In this document: in pieces, positions 15,891 through 25,021 of the stretch
Numbering within the stretch: position 1 is the stretch's first letter
How the letters are laid out: every line of letters starts with the position of its first letter
Assembly: GCA_038135065.1 (NCBI GenBank)
Contig: JAYPWI010000028.1
Location: 1 to 46,315 of the forward strand
Reading direction: 5' to 3'
DNA length: 46,315 nt
Source of the DNA: JAYPWI01 sp038135065
GTDB taxonomy: Bacteria; Actinomycetota; Acidimicrobiia; Acidimicrobiales; Poriferisodalaceae
Translations under genes and position numbers: made by a program
Notes under the pieces: model-generated
Database searches by the model: none
What the model was told of the DNA's origin: nothing
The model's input: only the letters and a program-made list of their open reading frames with translations

Positions 15891-17048
15891 TCAGGACCAC
15901 AGCTGGCGGGTGGCCAGTTCGGCTCCCTCGGCCAGGGCCCGAAGCTTCTCCCAGGCCACGGTGGGGTGCACCTCGGGCTGGTAGGAGGCTCGGGAGGAGA
16001 ACCCGCAGTCGGCGCTGGCGATCACCCGCTCCCGTCCGACGAGGTTGGCGTACCGAACGATGTACTCGGCGATCAGTTCGGGATGCTCGACATAGTTGTT
16101 GGCGTGCCCCAGCAACCCGGGCATCAGGATGCGATCCTCGGGCAGCTCGATGTCCTCCCAGATCCGCCATTCGTGCATGTGGCGGGGGTTGGCCACCTCG
16201 AATGAGTGGGCTCCTGCCTTGATACGCAGCATGAATGGCGCCACATACTCGAGGTCCACGTCGGTGAGCCGAGGGCCGTGGTTCAGCCCGTAGCACGTGT
16301 GGTGGCGAATCCGGTCTTGGGGGATGTCCCGCAGGGCGTGGTTCAGGGTGTCGATGGCCTGGTTGGCTTCTCGTTCACGTTCCTCGATCGACTTGGCCGG
16401 GTTCCCGAGGGTGTCGATCAGTCCCGGGTCGTCGATCTGGAGCACGAAACCGGCCGCGATGATGCCCAGGTACTCCTCGCGCATGGCGTCGGCCACCGCT
16501 TCGAGGAACTCGTCCTCGTCGCCGTAGAACTCGTTCTTGCCGTACGCGCTCGGGGTGCTGGACGGCATGAAGATCTCGGTGACGTCGCGTCCGGCAACTG
16601 CGGCTTGCAGATTGGCGATGTCGGTGGCCAGGGCATCGTGTCCGACATAGCTGATGGGCGCCGTGCACTTGATGCGCTTGAGGGGGGCGACCGTATGGGA
16701 GTACTTCTTGAGGTACCCGTCGTAGTAGTCGGGGAACATGTCGTACTCGGCCTGCCAGGTGGGGGCCATCCGCCGGTTGGGGTCGTCGTCGATGTCGAAC
16801 CCACCGAGCCGGTCCTTCACGTAGTCGATAAAGCTGGTCTTGGACATCTCGCCATCAGTCACGATGTCGATGCCTGCGTCGGCCTGGATTCGTACCCGAT
16901 CGGCCACGGCCGCCGTGATGGCCGCGTCGAGGGCGGCGGGGTCGTAGGGCCGATCGTTTTCTCGTTCGCGCAGCATGTCGAGCAGTTCGACGGGACGGGC
17001 GAGACTTCCCACATGGGTGGTGAGGATGCGATCGGTGCTGGTCTTCAC
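15891..17048 (-). CDS. Cobalamin-independent methionine synthase (MetE C-domain)-like methyltransferase
   Basis: 385 residues, the size of a stand-alone MetE catalytic barrel rather than full 750-residue MetE. It begins ILTTHVGSLARP, has DGEMSK at 66-71, and retains the zinc ligands His250 and Cys252 (HTCYG), Glu284 (EVANP) and Cys348 (SADCGF). Relatives include core methionine synthases, epoxyalkane:coenzyme M transferase and other thiol alkyltransferases; sequence alone does not tell which. It lacks the N-terminal folate domain. Start is GTG 17048 (antisense strand TACCGT about 50 bases upstream). Context next to DUF3500 and TauD argues for a catabolic or detoxifying alkyl transfer. Confidence 0.8.
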   Translation of the reverse strand: MKTSTDRILTTHVGSLARPVELLDMLRERENDRPYDPAALDAAITAAVADRVRIQADAGIDIVTDGEMSKTSFIDYVKDRLGGFDIDDDPNRRMAPTWQAEYDMFPDYYDGYLKKYSHTVAPLKRIKCTAPISYVGHDALATDIANLQAAVAGRDVTEIFMPSSTPSAYGKNEFYGDEDEFLEAVADAMREEYLGIIAAGFVLQIDDPGLIDTLGNPAKSIEEREREANQAIDTLNHALRDIPQDRIRHHTCYGLNHGPRLTDVDLEYVAPFMLRIKAGAHSFEVANPRHMHEWRIWEDIELPEDRILMPGLLGHANNYVEHPELIAEYIVRYANLVGRERVIASADCGFSSRASYQPEVHPTVAWEKLRALAEGAELATRQLWS

Positions 17049-17150
17049 GACGACTCCAGGTGTTGCCCTGCGGCGGTACCCGACAGGGTGTTGCCGAACG
17101 GTAGCAGCCTGTTCCCAGCCGGTTCGGGGGACCCGGCAGGTGTGATCTTC

Positions 17151-17156
17151 TAGGCT
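17151..17156 (+). promoter_or_regulatory. -10 candidate upstream of the phosphohistidine protein
   Basis: TAGGCT in the 154-bp divergent gap, 47 bases before the ATG at 17203. The strong AAGGAGG site follows. On the opposite strand TACCGT at 17098-17103 is a matching candidate for the MetE-like gene. Confidence 0.35.
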
Positions 17157-17202
17157 CTGCCCCTACGGGTCGCTGGGCGGCCCCGGGGAAGGAGGCCGGA
17201 GC

Positions 17203-18843
17203 ATGTCAGGTGCCGCAACGCCGGAATTGTCGTTCCCGGCTCCCGACGAGGTCGACGGGCTCTTCAACTGGGACAGGATGCACGCACCGCGGCCGCTGTC
17301 GCCCCTGGCCCAAGACCTGGTTGCTCGCACCCTGTGTATGGGATTCACCGATGCCTATGGCGAGCTGGGGTCCCCCCTGCAGATGTCGCCCATGTTCGTG
17401 CACGGGTACTACTTCAGCAGGACCAGAGCCATCGAGGATCCCGACGAACGGGCTCGCCGGGTGGAGGGGTACCTGGCCGGTGTGGATGGGCATCTGGAAC
17501 GCCTGGGAGCCCAGTGGAACGAGGAATGGAAGCCATGGCTCGCCACCAACGTGGAAGCCGAGCGTGCCCTCGATCTGACTGCCCTGGCCGATGACGACCT
17601 CCTGCCAGGGCTCGACCGTCGGGCTGCGGAGCTGCGGGACAAGTGGCGGATTCACGGCAGGATCAACATGTCCCTGGTCTCAGCGGCCCGGTTCGTCGAC
17701 CACTACGTGGCCGAGCTGTCACCACAGGACCCGGGCGAGGCGCTGGAGGCCCTGCAGGGCTTCCACACCCGTTCTGTCGACGCCAGCATCGCGTTGTGGG
17801 ATCTCGGTCGGGTGTTGGTCGCCCACCCCGAGCTGCGGGCATTGTTCGACGAGGGAAGGGTCCCCGATCGGTCCGAGATGGAGGCTGTACCCGGGGGAAT
17901 CGAGTTCGTTGCGAAACTGGACGAGGCCCTCGAGGAGTTCGGGTGGCGTAGCGACGCGGTCTACGACATCGCCGACCCGACCTGGATCGAAAACCCCACG
18001 GTGGCCTTGCGCACGGCGGCCGCCTACGCCGGTCAGGACGAAGCCTCGGACCCTCGCCGTCGTTCGGCCGCCGCCGCCCAGCGTCGCGAGTCGCTGCTGG
18101 CCGCGGCCCGGGAGCGGTTGGAGGGAGAGGCCCTGGATCGCTTCGAGTACCTCTACGACAACGCCCGGCACAACAACCCGATCACCGAGGACCATGCGTT
18201 CTGGATCGACCAGCGCAGCGTGGCCCTGCTCCGCCGGTACGCGCAGGAGATCGGCCGGCGGCTGGTCGAGCGGGGGGTGATCGACGAGATCGACGACGTG
18301 TTCATGCTCCATCGCCCCGAACTCGACGGGCTCCTCGAGGAGGCTCCCGACCGGCGTGCCCTGGTCGAGGAGCGGCGCGTCGCCCTGGCCAGGGCCAACG
18401 AGGTCGCCCCACCCCTGCGGCTGGGCACACCACCCCCACCCCCCGATTACTTCGATCCGCTGATCGATGCCCTCCGGGTGCGGTTCCAGGGTGTGAAGGA
18501 GATACCCCATGTGAGCGATCCCTCGATGGTCCCCGGGTTGGCGGGGGCGCCAGGGGTTGCCGAGGGAACGGCTCGGGTCGTTCGGTCCCTCGACGAAGCC
18601 AGTCGGCTCGCTCCTGGTGATGTCATGGTGTGCGAGATGACCCTGCCCCCGTGGGTGCCGCTGTTCGCCCTGGCTGCTGCGGTGGTGGCCGACACAGGGG
18701 GTGAGTTGAGCCACTGCGCGATCGTGGCCCGAGAGTTCGCCATTCCCGCCGTGGTCGGCACCCTGACCGGCACAAGGACCATCCCCGACGGTGCTCGGGT
18801 TCGGGTCGACGGCACCAACGGACTGGTCGAGATTCTCGACTAG
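17203..18843 (+). CDS. PEP-utilising mobile (phosphohistidine swivel) domain protein lacking ATP-grasp
   Basis: 546 residues. The C-terminus (about 440-546) is a swivelling phosphohistidine domain with PGVAEGTARV and TGGELSHCAIVAREFAIPAVVG, His504 being the phospho-acceptor. Residues about 1-430 are helical and charged, with DNARHNNPITEDHAFWID and EIDDVFMLHRPEL, similar to the helical region between kinase and swivel domains in rifampin phosphotransferase and PEP-synthase-like proteins. The N-terminal ATP-grasp domain of those enzymes is missing and no gene for it is in the window. It could be one subunit of a two-part dikinase such as phenylphosphate synthase. The ATG has an AAGGAGG site. 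It shares its last 4 bp with the convergent sulfatase. Confidence 0.75.
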   Translation: MSGAATPELSFPAPDEVDGLFNWDRMHAPRPLSPLAQDLVARTLCMGFTDAYGELGSPLQMSPMFVHGYYFSRTRAIEDPDERARRVEGYLAGVDGHLERLGAQWNEEWKPWLATNVEAERALDLTALADDDLLPGLDRRAAELRDKWRIHGRINMSLVSAARFVDHYVAELSPQDPGEALEALQGFHTRSVDASIALWDLGRVLVAHPELRALFDEGRVPDRSEMEAVPGGIEFVAKLDEALEEFGWRSDAVYDIADPTWIENPTVALRTAAAYAGQDEASDPRRRSAAAAQRRESLLAAARERLEGEALDRFEYLYDNARHNNPITEDHAFWIDQRSVALLRRYAQEIGRRLVERGVIDEIDDVFMLHRPELDGLLEEAPDRRALVEERRVALARANEVAPPLRLGTPPPPPDYFDPLIDALRVRFQGVKEIPHVSDPSMVPGLAGAPGVAEGTARVVRSLDEASRLAPGDVMVCEMTLPPWVPLFALAAAVVADTGGELSHCAIVAREFAIPAVVGTLTGTRTIPDGARVRVDGTNGLVEILD

Positions 18844-20252
18844 TCGGGGGCGCTGACCGCTGGGTGGTCGGCGGTGGCTCGACGGGGCAGCCCAGGGTGG
18901 TCGGGTGGATAGGGCAGCAGTTCCGCGTTCATCGCGTCGAGGACGGGGAGCATCTCCTCGACGAGGTCGGTCCGCGCCAGACGAAGGTCGGCGGCTTCTC
19001 GACCGTCGACGGTGACGTCGTAGAGGTGGGTCCAGTCGCCCTCGATGAGGGGCCAGTTGCCCAGACGGGCCCGGGGTCGTCCGCTGCGGACGAGCTTGTG
19101 GGGTCCTCGCCGCATGGCTGACTGGCTGGAGATGCGCCAGAACAGGTCGTGGTCGGGGTACTCGTTGCCGTCCGCCAGCCAGCCGAGCAGGCTGACGCCG
19201 TCCAGCGGATAGTCCGGGTGGGGTTCGGCCCCCGCAGCATCGATCAGGGTGGCGGTCCAGTCCATGGTGATGTTGGGGTGCTCGCTCACCTGGTGGGGGT
19301 CGACCACTGCGGGCCAGCGAAGGATGAAGGGCACCCGGATACCCCCCTCGGTGATGTCCCCCTTCTCACCGACGAAGGGCCAGTTCTTCGACCAGCGTTC
19401 GCCGCCGTTGTCAGAGCAGAACAGGACGATGGTGTTGTCGGCTTGCCCGGCAGCGGCCAGGGACGACAGGACCAGGCCGATTCCCTCGTCCATGGTCTCG
19501 ATCATCTCCCGGTACTTGGCCAGGGATCCGGCGTCCTTGTGCAGCAGGGGTGAGGGCACCTCCCCGGTCTCGAACTGGGTCCGGATGCGGGCTCCCTCTG
19601 CGGCATCGCCCCGTCCCTCCCACGGCCAGTGGGGGGCCGTGTAGTTCAGCTGCAGGTAGAAGGGGGTGTCCCGCTCGGCGGCCACGAACTCGGCCCCCCG
19701 TTCGGAGATCATGTCGGTGTAGTACCCGGTCATCTCGACGGGGGTTTCCCCCTCCCACAGGTCGGGTTGGCCGAGGGTTCCAAGGTGCTCGAAGTAGTCC
19801 ATCGCCCCGTCGAGATTGCCGAAGAAGGTTCCGAAGCCGATGCGGAGGGGGCTGAACCAGGGCAGCCACCCGCAGTGCCACTTCCCGAACATGGCGGTGT
19901 CGTACCCGACCCCGGCAACGAGCGACGGCAGGGTCGGGTGGTCGGGGGGAATGCCGTTGCGTTCGTTGTGGGTGCGCAGGGGCTCCTCCAGGCCAGCTTC
20001 GAGGCGTCCTGGGTTCCGGCCCGTGTACAGGCCGAACCGCATGGGGGAGCACCAGGGCGAGGCGGAGTAGGCGTGGGTGAAGCGGATGCCGTCGCGGGCC
20101 AGGCCGTCGAGAGTGGGGGTGTCGATCTCGGTGTTGCCGTAGCAGCCGAGATCAGCCCATCCCATGTCGTCGGCCACGATGAACAGGATGTTCGGGGCCG
20201 ATGGCCGACCCTGGGCCCGACTGCGGAACGGCCGTGGACCGTCGATGGTCAC
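18840..20252 (-). CDS. Type I (formylglycine) sulfatase
   Basis: 470 residues from GTG 20252, fourteen bases after the ferredoxin oxidoreductase stop. NILFIVADDMGWADLGCYG gives the metal-binding Asp28-Asp29; the formylglycine motif CxPxR is CSPMR (Cys68) followed by TGRNPGR; FGKWHCG and FCSDNGG complete the alkaline-phosphatase-fold core. It hydrolyses sulfate esters (aryl, sugar or steroid) after Cys68 is oxidised by a formylglycine-generating enzyme, which is not encoded here. No signal peptide is visible, so it is probably cytoplasmic. Its stop is the palindrome CTAG shared with the convergent gene. Confidence 0.88.
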   Translation of the reverse strand: MTIDGPRPFRSRAQGRPSAPNILFIVADDMGWADLGCYGNTEIDTPTLDGLARDGIRFTHAYSASPWCSPMRFGLYTGRNPGRLEAGLEEPLRTHNERNGIPPDHPTLPSLVAGVGYDTAMFGKWHCGWLPWFSPLRIGFGTFFGNLDGAMDYFEHLGTLGQPDLWEGETPVEMTGYYTDMISERGAEFVAAERDTPFYLQLNYTAPHWPWEGRGDAAEGARIRTQFETGEVPSPLLHKDAGSLAKYREMIETMDEGIGLVLSSLAAAGQADNTIVLFCSDNGGERWSKNWPFVGEKGDITEGGIRVPFILRWPAVVDPHQVSEHPNITMDWTATLIDAAGAEPHPDYPLDGVSLLGWLADGNEYPDHDLFWRISSQSAMRRGPHKLVRSGRPRARLGNWPLIEGDWTHLYDVTVDGREAADLRLARTDLVEEMLPVLDAMNAELLPYPPDHPGLPRRATADHPAVSAPD

Positions 20253-20265
20253 TGGTGGCGCCGGG

Positions 20266-23200
20266 TCAGAGCCCGAGCTGGGACCGCAGCCGAGCCATCT
20301 CGGAGTGGTAGTGCTCGACGTTGGCCAGCTTGATGTCCTCGTAGCCCCGCACTGCGTCGGGGAGGCAGGCCAGCTCGGTGGCCAGAGCTGCGTTGTCGTC
20401 GTCGACCACGCCGACGATGCCAGCGACCAGCTCCTCGTATTCGGTGATGAGGGCTCGCTCCACCTTGCGGACCTTGGCCCGGCCGAAGGGATCGAGCGCG
20501 GTGCCCCGCAGTCGCTTGCCCGCCCTGAGGCCGACCAACACCGGGGTGAACCAGCCACCCAGTTGGAGCTTCTTCTTCATCCCCATGGATCGCAGCACGG
20601 GTGGGTGCAGGTTGTAGGTGATCTTGACGTTGTCACCCACCGCGTTGGACACGGTCAGCTTGGCCGCGGACTCGAGATGGAGGCGAGCCACCTCGTACTC
20701 GTCCTTGTAGGCCATCAACTTGTAGGCGTACCGGGCCACCGCCTCGGCCAGCTCGGTGCGTCCGGTCGCTGCGACCGGGGCCAGGGTCTCGAGGTAGCGC
20801 ATGGCATATGCCTGGTTCTGGTACGCAGCCAGGTCAGCGGCCCGCAGACGAACCAGTCGCCCGAGCTCGCCGTCACCGAGGCCCCGTTCCACGATGGCCG
20901 CCTCGAGGGTCGTGGAGAGGGTGGGCAGGTGGTCCTCGGGAAGGACCGACACCTCGCGGACCCGATCCGGATCGATGACCCACATCCGACCCCACCGGAA
21001 GGCGGCTTTGTTGGCCTCGACGGCGGCCCCGTTCAGCTCGATGGCCTGCTCGATGGCGTCGGCTGAGATGGGGAGGGCCCCCAGCTGGTAGGCCACCCCG
21101 AGTTGCAGGGTGTTGGCGGTCGTTGACTCGCCGAACAGTCCTTCGGCCACCGCCATGGCATCGAGGTAGCGGTTGTGCTCGGCCCGGGTCACCGTGTCCA
21201 GTTCCTCCCGCAGGGGCTGCAGGTCGGGGAAGGGAGCGTGGACGTTGCGGACCATCTCCCCAGTCGGGGTCTTGGACATCGACACCACGGCGACGGTGCG
21301 CTCGGGGGAGACGCTCTCGAGGTTCTGGGGGGCCAGGCCTACCAGGAGATCGAAGACCAGGTACAGGTCAGCCGATCCGGCGGTCAGCTTGTTGGTGCTC
21401 TCCACCGGCTCGACGGTGATCCGCAGGTCCGACACCACGGGGCCCGCCTTCTGGGACAGGCCCGTCTGGTCGAGACCGCCCACGTGCTTGCCGTCGAGGG
21501 TGGCTGCGGTGCCCAGGATCTGGCTCACCGTGACCACCCCGGTGCCGCCGACCCCGGGCATGCGGATGGTCGCGTCGTCGGTGGGGACGAGCATCACCGG
21601 TTCGGGCAGCTGGGCCGGGTCGATGGTGGGCACCCGGCGGGCGCCACCCTTGTCCCGGCTCACCTTGCCGGCCTTGCCCTTGGGGGTGACGGTCAGGAAC
21701 GAGGGGCAGTCACCGGCCAGGCAGGAGTAGTCCTTGTTGCACGACGACTGGTGGATCTGGGTCTTGCGCCCGAACTCGGTCTCGATGGGCTGCACCGACA
21801 GGCAGTTGGACTGGACGCCGCAATCGCCGCACCCTTCGCAGACCCGCTCGTTGATGACGATGCGCTGGGGCGGGTCGGCGACCAGGCCGCGCTTGCGGTC
21901 CCGACGCTTCTCAGCCGCGCACTGCTGGTCGTGGATCAGCACGGTGACCCCGGCCTCGGCGGCCAGGACCTCTTGGGCCTCCACGATCCGTTCCCGGTCC
22001 CACACGTCCACCCCGACGGGCATGGTCACGCCCCGATACTTGTCGGTGTCGTCGGTGGTCACGATGATCCGGGTGACGCCCTCGGCCAACAGGGCGGTCG
22101 CCATGTTGGGCACGGTCATGGCCCCGGCCGCGTCCTGGCCACCGGTCATGGCCACTGCGCCGTTGTAGAGGACCTTGTAGGTCATGTGGGCACCTGCGGC
22201 GACGGTGGCCCGGATGGCCAAGGATCCGCTGTGGGCGAAGGTGCCGTCCCCCAGGTTCTGGATGAAGTGGTCGGCCTCGACGAAGTGCTCGATGCCGATC
22301 CAGTGGACGCCTTCACCACCCATCTGGGTGTTGCCCATGACCCGTCCGACCCGCTCGGGGGCCATCAGGCCGACCAGACCGTGGCAGCCGATGCCGCCGC
22401 CGACCAGGGCACCGTCGGGAGCCTTGGTTCCCGTGGAGTGGGGGCAGCCCGAGCAGTAGTAGGGGGTGCGGGACGGCAGCAGGTCGATCCGGGTCCTGGT
22501 CCGAGTCGGTGCGGGTTCGTCGACGACGGGCCGGGGGCGGAGTCGGGCCGGGTCCAGCTTGGTGAGCAGGCGACGGCGGAGCGGCTCCACGAGGGCGTCG
22601 GCGTCGAGTGAGCCGTGGCTCCGAACGAGGATCTGCCCCTCGGGGTCCTTCTTTCCGACGATGCGGGGCGGGTTGGCCACCCCGTAGAGGGCCTCGCGGA
22701 CCTGTCCCTCCATGAACGGCCGCTTCTCCTCGATGACCAACACCTCCTCGAGGCCTTGGGCGAAGCGGCGCACCAGATCGTTGTCGAAGGGGAAGGGCAT
22801 CGACATCTGCAGGACCCGCACCCCGGCCTGGGCCAGACCGGCTTCGTCGAGCCCCAGGACATGGGCCGCTTCGAGGATCTCGTGGTACACCCGGCCGCTG
22901 GCCACGATGCCCAGCCAGGCCGAGTTGGGGTTGACGGTGACCCGGTTCAGGTAGTTGTCGATGCCGTACTGCAGGGCCAGGGGCAGGCGGGCGTCGTGGA
23001 TCTCTTCCTCGATGGCGTTGGCCACCGCACCGCCGAGGCGCCCGTTGGCCCGCGGGCGGTACCTCTTGCCCTTCCACTCGAACTCGGGGACCAGGGGCTT
23101 GACCCGGTCGGGTCCGACCTCGGCCGTGCCCGAACCGTCGGCCACCGAGGTGACGATCTTCACCGACACCCACAGGCCGCAGGTTCGGGAGAGGTGTACG

Positions 23201-23766
23201 GCGTGGCGACCGAGGTCGAGGACCTCCTGCACGTTGCCCGGGTGGATGATCGGCATGTGCAGGTCGGCGATGGTGAACTCCGACGCCGAGGGCAGGGTGG
23301 ACGACTTGTTGGCCGGGTCGTCGCCGGTCAGGGCCAACACGCCGCCGTGCTCGCTGGTCCCTGCGTACTGGGCATGGCGGATGGCGTCGCCGGCCCGGTC
23401 GAGGCCGGGGGCCTTGCCGTACCACATGCCCAACACCCCGTCGTACTTCTGGCCAGGGAAGGTGGCCGCGATCTGGCTCCCCATCACCGCGGTGGCCCCG
23501 AGCTCCTCGTTGAGGCCCGACTTGTGGATCACGTTGAGGGAGTCGAAGAGGCTCCGGTGGGCGATGATCTCCCGATCGAAGCCTCCGAGGGGTGACCCCT
23601 GGTAGCCCGAGATGAACGCTGCGGTGTTCAGACCCGAACGCCGGTCGTAGATCATCTGGTCGATAGGCAAGCGCACCAATGCGTGGATGCCGGTGAAGAA
23701 GAAGTTGCCCTCTTCCTCGTTGTACTTGGCGTCCAAGTCGAACGCGCGAGGCATCAGGTCGGTCAT
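20266..23766 (-). CDS. Fused indolepyruvate ferredoxin oxidoreductase (alpha-beta fusion)
   Basis: 1166 residues, typical of the one-chain form that combines the IorA-type pyrimidine and TPP-binding domains with an IorB-type gamma domain. FISGYQGSPLGGFD marks the N-terminal domain; YYCSGCPHSTGTKAP (Cys438, Cys441) begins the TPP domain with LGDGTFAHSG; CEGCGDC (Cys643, 646, 649) and later SCNKDYSCLAGDC bind 4Fe-4S clusters; MPGVGGTGVVTVSQIL is the gamma domain and the C-terminal 300 residues are the helical DUF6537-like part. It decarboxylates aryl-pyruvates to aryl-acetyl-CoA with ferredoxin. GAGGGGAG precedes the ATG. RidA, RraA and sulfatase share the strand. Confidence 0.9.
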   Translation of the reverse strand: MTDLMPRAFDLDAKYNEEEGNFFFTGIHALVRLPIDQMIYDRRSGLNTAAFISGYQGSPLGGFDREIIAHRSLFDSLNVIHKSGLNEELGATAVMGSQIAATFPGQKYDGVLGMWYGKAPGLDRAGDAIRHAQYAGTSEHGGVLALTGDDPANKSSTLPSASEFTIADLHMPIIHPGNVQEVLDLGRHAVHLSRTCGLWVSVKIVTSVADGSGTAEVGPDRVKPLVPEFEWKGKRYRPRANGRLGGAVANAIEEEIHDARLPLALQYGIDNYLNRVTVNPNSAWLGIVASGRVYHEILEAAHVLGLDEAGLAQAGVRVLQMSMPFPFDNDLVRRFAQGLEEVLVIEEKRPFMEGQVREALYGVANPPRIVGKKDPEGQILVRSHGSLDADALVEPLRRRLLTKLDPARLRPRPVVDEPAPTRTRTRIDLLPSRTPYYCSGCPHSTGTKAPDGALVGGGIGCHGLVGLMAPERVGRVMGNTQMGGEGVHWIGIEHFVEADHFIQNLGDGTFAHSGSLAIRATVAAGAHMTYKVLYNGAVAMTGGQDAAGAMTVPNMATALLAEGVTRIIVTTDDTDKYRGVTMPVGVDVWDRERIVEAQEVLAAEAGVTVLIHDQQCAAEKRRDRKRGLVADPPQRIVINERVCEGCGDCGVQSNCLSVQPIETEFGRKTQIHQSSCNKDYSCLAGDCPSFLTVTPKGKAGKVSRDKGGARRVPTIDPAQLPEPVMLVPTDDATIRMPGVGGTGVVTVSQILGTAATLDGKHVGGLDQTGLSQKAGPVVSDLRITVEPVESTNKLTAGSADLYLVFDLLVGLAPQNLESVSPERTVAVVSMSKTPTGEMVRNVHAPFPDLQPLREELDTVTRAEHNRYLDAMAVAEGLFGESTTANTLQLGVAYQLGALPISADAIEQAIELNGAAVEANKAAFRWGRMWVIDPDRVREVSVLPEDHLPTLSTTLEAAIVERGLGDGELGRLVRLRAADLAAYQNQAYAMRYLETLAPVAATGRTELAEAVARYAYKLMAYKDEYEVARLHLESAAKLTVSNAVGDNVKITYNLHPPVLRSMGMKKKLQLGGWFTPVLVGLRAGKRLRGTALDPFGRAKVRKVERALITEYEELVAGIVGVVDDDNAALATELACLPDAVRGYEDIKLANVEHYHSEMARLRSQLGL

Positions 23767-23796
23767 GTCGCTCCCCTCGGGACGTGAACCGGAAGC

Positions 23797-23817
23797 CCGG
23801 GGGTCATGGGCCCCCGG
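23797..23817 (-). promoter_or_regulatory. Strong stem-loop between RidA and ferredoxin oxidoreductase genes
   Basis: ccggggg and cccccgg form a perfect 7-bp GC stem around a 7-base loop in the 88-bp gap. It has no following T-run on the minus strand. Possible roles are a partial terminator/attenuator or an mRNA processing or stability element that sets different levels for the two genes. Confidence 0.45.
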
Positions 23818-23854
23818 TTGCCGAGCCGATGTTACTCCTCGCTCGGCGGCGAGA

Positions 23855-24241
23855 TCAGTCCTCGATGTAGGCGATGAAGTCGCAGCTGATCTTCACCGGG
23901 CCGGCGCCGTCGACCTTGAGGAGGTGGCGGGCCGGACGGGACGCCGGGTCGGGGCACCGCGCGAGCCAGGGCCCGTGGCGGGCCTGGCGCGACTCGTTGG
24001 GGTCGGTCACGTAGAAGGTCATCTTGGCGACGTCGTCCCAGGTGGCCCCGGCCCCGTCGAGCATCTGGCCCACATGGGTGAACAGGTTCTGGATCTGGTC
24101 GTCGAGCGACTCGGGGCAGTCACGGGTACCTGGGTTGAACGGCGGGGTGATGCTGCACACCACCAGGGGTCCGATCCGGCTGGCCGCCGGGATCGGGTTG
24201 CCGTGCTGAAAGCTCTCGATGTCGATGGATCGGCGGGGCAT
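23855..24241 (-). CDS. RidA/YjgF-family protein
   Basis: 128 residues. The family core is DDQIQNLFTHVGQMLDGAGA followed by FYVTD, and the C-terminal PARHLLKV keeps the Arg that binds the substrate carboxylate in RidA-type imine/enamine deaminases. It has 10-20 extra residues in the VTDPNESRQARHG loop region. RidA members detoxify 2-aminoacrylate or hydrolyse related imines, and several work in aromatic catabolism. It lies between an RraA-type gene and the indolepyruvate oxidoreductase on one strand. Exact substrate unknown. Confidence 0.78.
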   Translation of the reverse strand: MPRRSIDIESFQHGNPIPAASRIGPLVVCSITPPFNPGTRDCPESLDDQIQNLFTHVGQMLDGAGATWDDVAKMTFYVTDPNESRQARHGPWLARCPDPASRPARHLLKVDGAGPVKISCDFIAYIED

Positions 24242-24263
24242 GGTGTCTCCTCGGGGCCGGGGG

Positions 24264-24983
24264 TCAGCTGTTGCGTCGGGCCAACCAGGCCTCGAACTCG
24301 GATCGGTTCTTGTCGGACAATGGGAAGTAGCCCACCGTCGAGGCGCCCTCGGCCACCCGTTCGATGGCGAACTCCTCCTCGATCTCCATGGTCAGCGAGG
24401 CATCGGCGATCTCCTCGACCAGTGCCGCGGGGATCACCACAGCGCCTTCCTGGTCGCCGACCACGATGTCGCCGGGCAGCACCGTGGCCCCAGCGCACGA
24501 GATCGGGACCTGATGGGCCAGGGGGGTGTGGAGCCGACCGAGGGTGGCTGCGTTCGAGGACTGGTGGTACACGGCCATCCCGATGGCCTTGATGGCCGGG
24601 GTGTCGCGCAGTGCGCCGTCGGTGATCACCCCCACCCCGCCCCGTTTGAAGGCTCGCATGGCGAAGATGTCGCCGATGGTCCCCGCGTGGGCTTCGTTGC
24701 GGCACTCGATGACCAGCACCTCATCGGGCTCGATGCTCTCGGCTGCGTCCCGCTGTGCGTTGGTCCCCAACAGCTTCGGCAGGTCGGGGCGGGCCGGTAC
24801 ATAGCGCAGGGTGTGGGCGTAGCCGACCATGGACTGCCCCTCGTTGAGGGGCTTGAGGCCGTTGAGGAAGCAGTTCTGGTAACCCCGACGCTGGAGTTGG
24901 CTGGTGATGGTGGCCGTCGATACCGAGGTCAGCTTCTGCTTCAACTCGTCGGTGAGTTCGACCGTCCGTGTCGGGGTCTCCAT
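24264..24983 (-). CDS. RraA-family aldolase/decarboxylase, second copy
   Basis: 239 residues from ATG 24983. GDIFAMRAFKRGGVGVITDGALRD (Asp122, Arg126, Asp127) is the RraA-fold signature; GDIVVGDQEGAVVIP follows. Unlike the copy at 1130-1816 it has an extended C-terminal tail (about 195-239) and an N-terminal region VSTATITSQLQRRG. Activity could be hydroxy-oxoacid aldolase or oxaloacetate decarboxylase. It lies 22 bp upstream of RidA and 38 bp downstream of the phosphatase gene, so it is probably cotranscribed with them. Confidence 0.78.
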   Translation of the reverse strand: METPTRTVELTDELKQKLTSVSTATITSQLQRRGYQNCFLNGLKPLNEGQSMVGYAHTLRYVPARPDLPKLLGTNAQRDAAESIEPDEVLVIECRNEAHAGTIGDIFAMRAFKRGGVGVITDGALRDTPAIKAIGMAVYHQSSNAATLGRLHTPLAHQVPISCAGATVLPGDIVVGDQEGAVVIPAALVEEIADASLTMEIEEEFAIERVAEGASTVGYFPLSDKNRSEFEAWLARRNS

Positions 24984-25021
24984 GGGGTGTGCTCCTGCGC
25001 TGTGCTGGGTCCGAGCGGTGC

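Noticed and set aside
14399..16222. 607-codon open frame on the plus strand
   Set aside because: Antisense to the TauD, DUF3500 and MetE-like genes, all of which have recognisable motifs; no homology seen in this frame.
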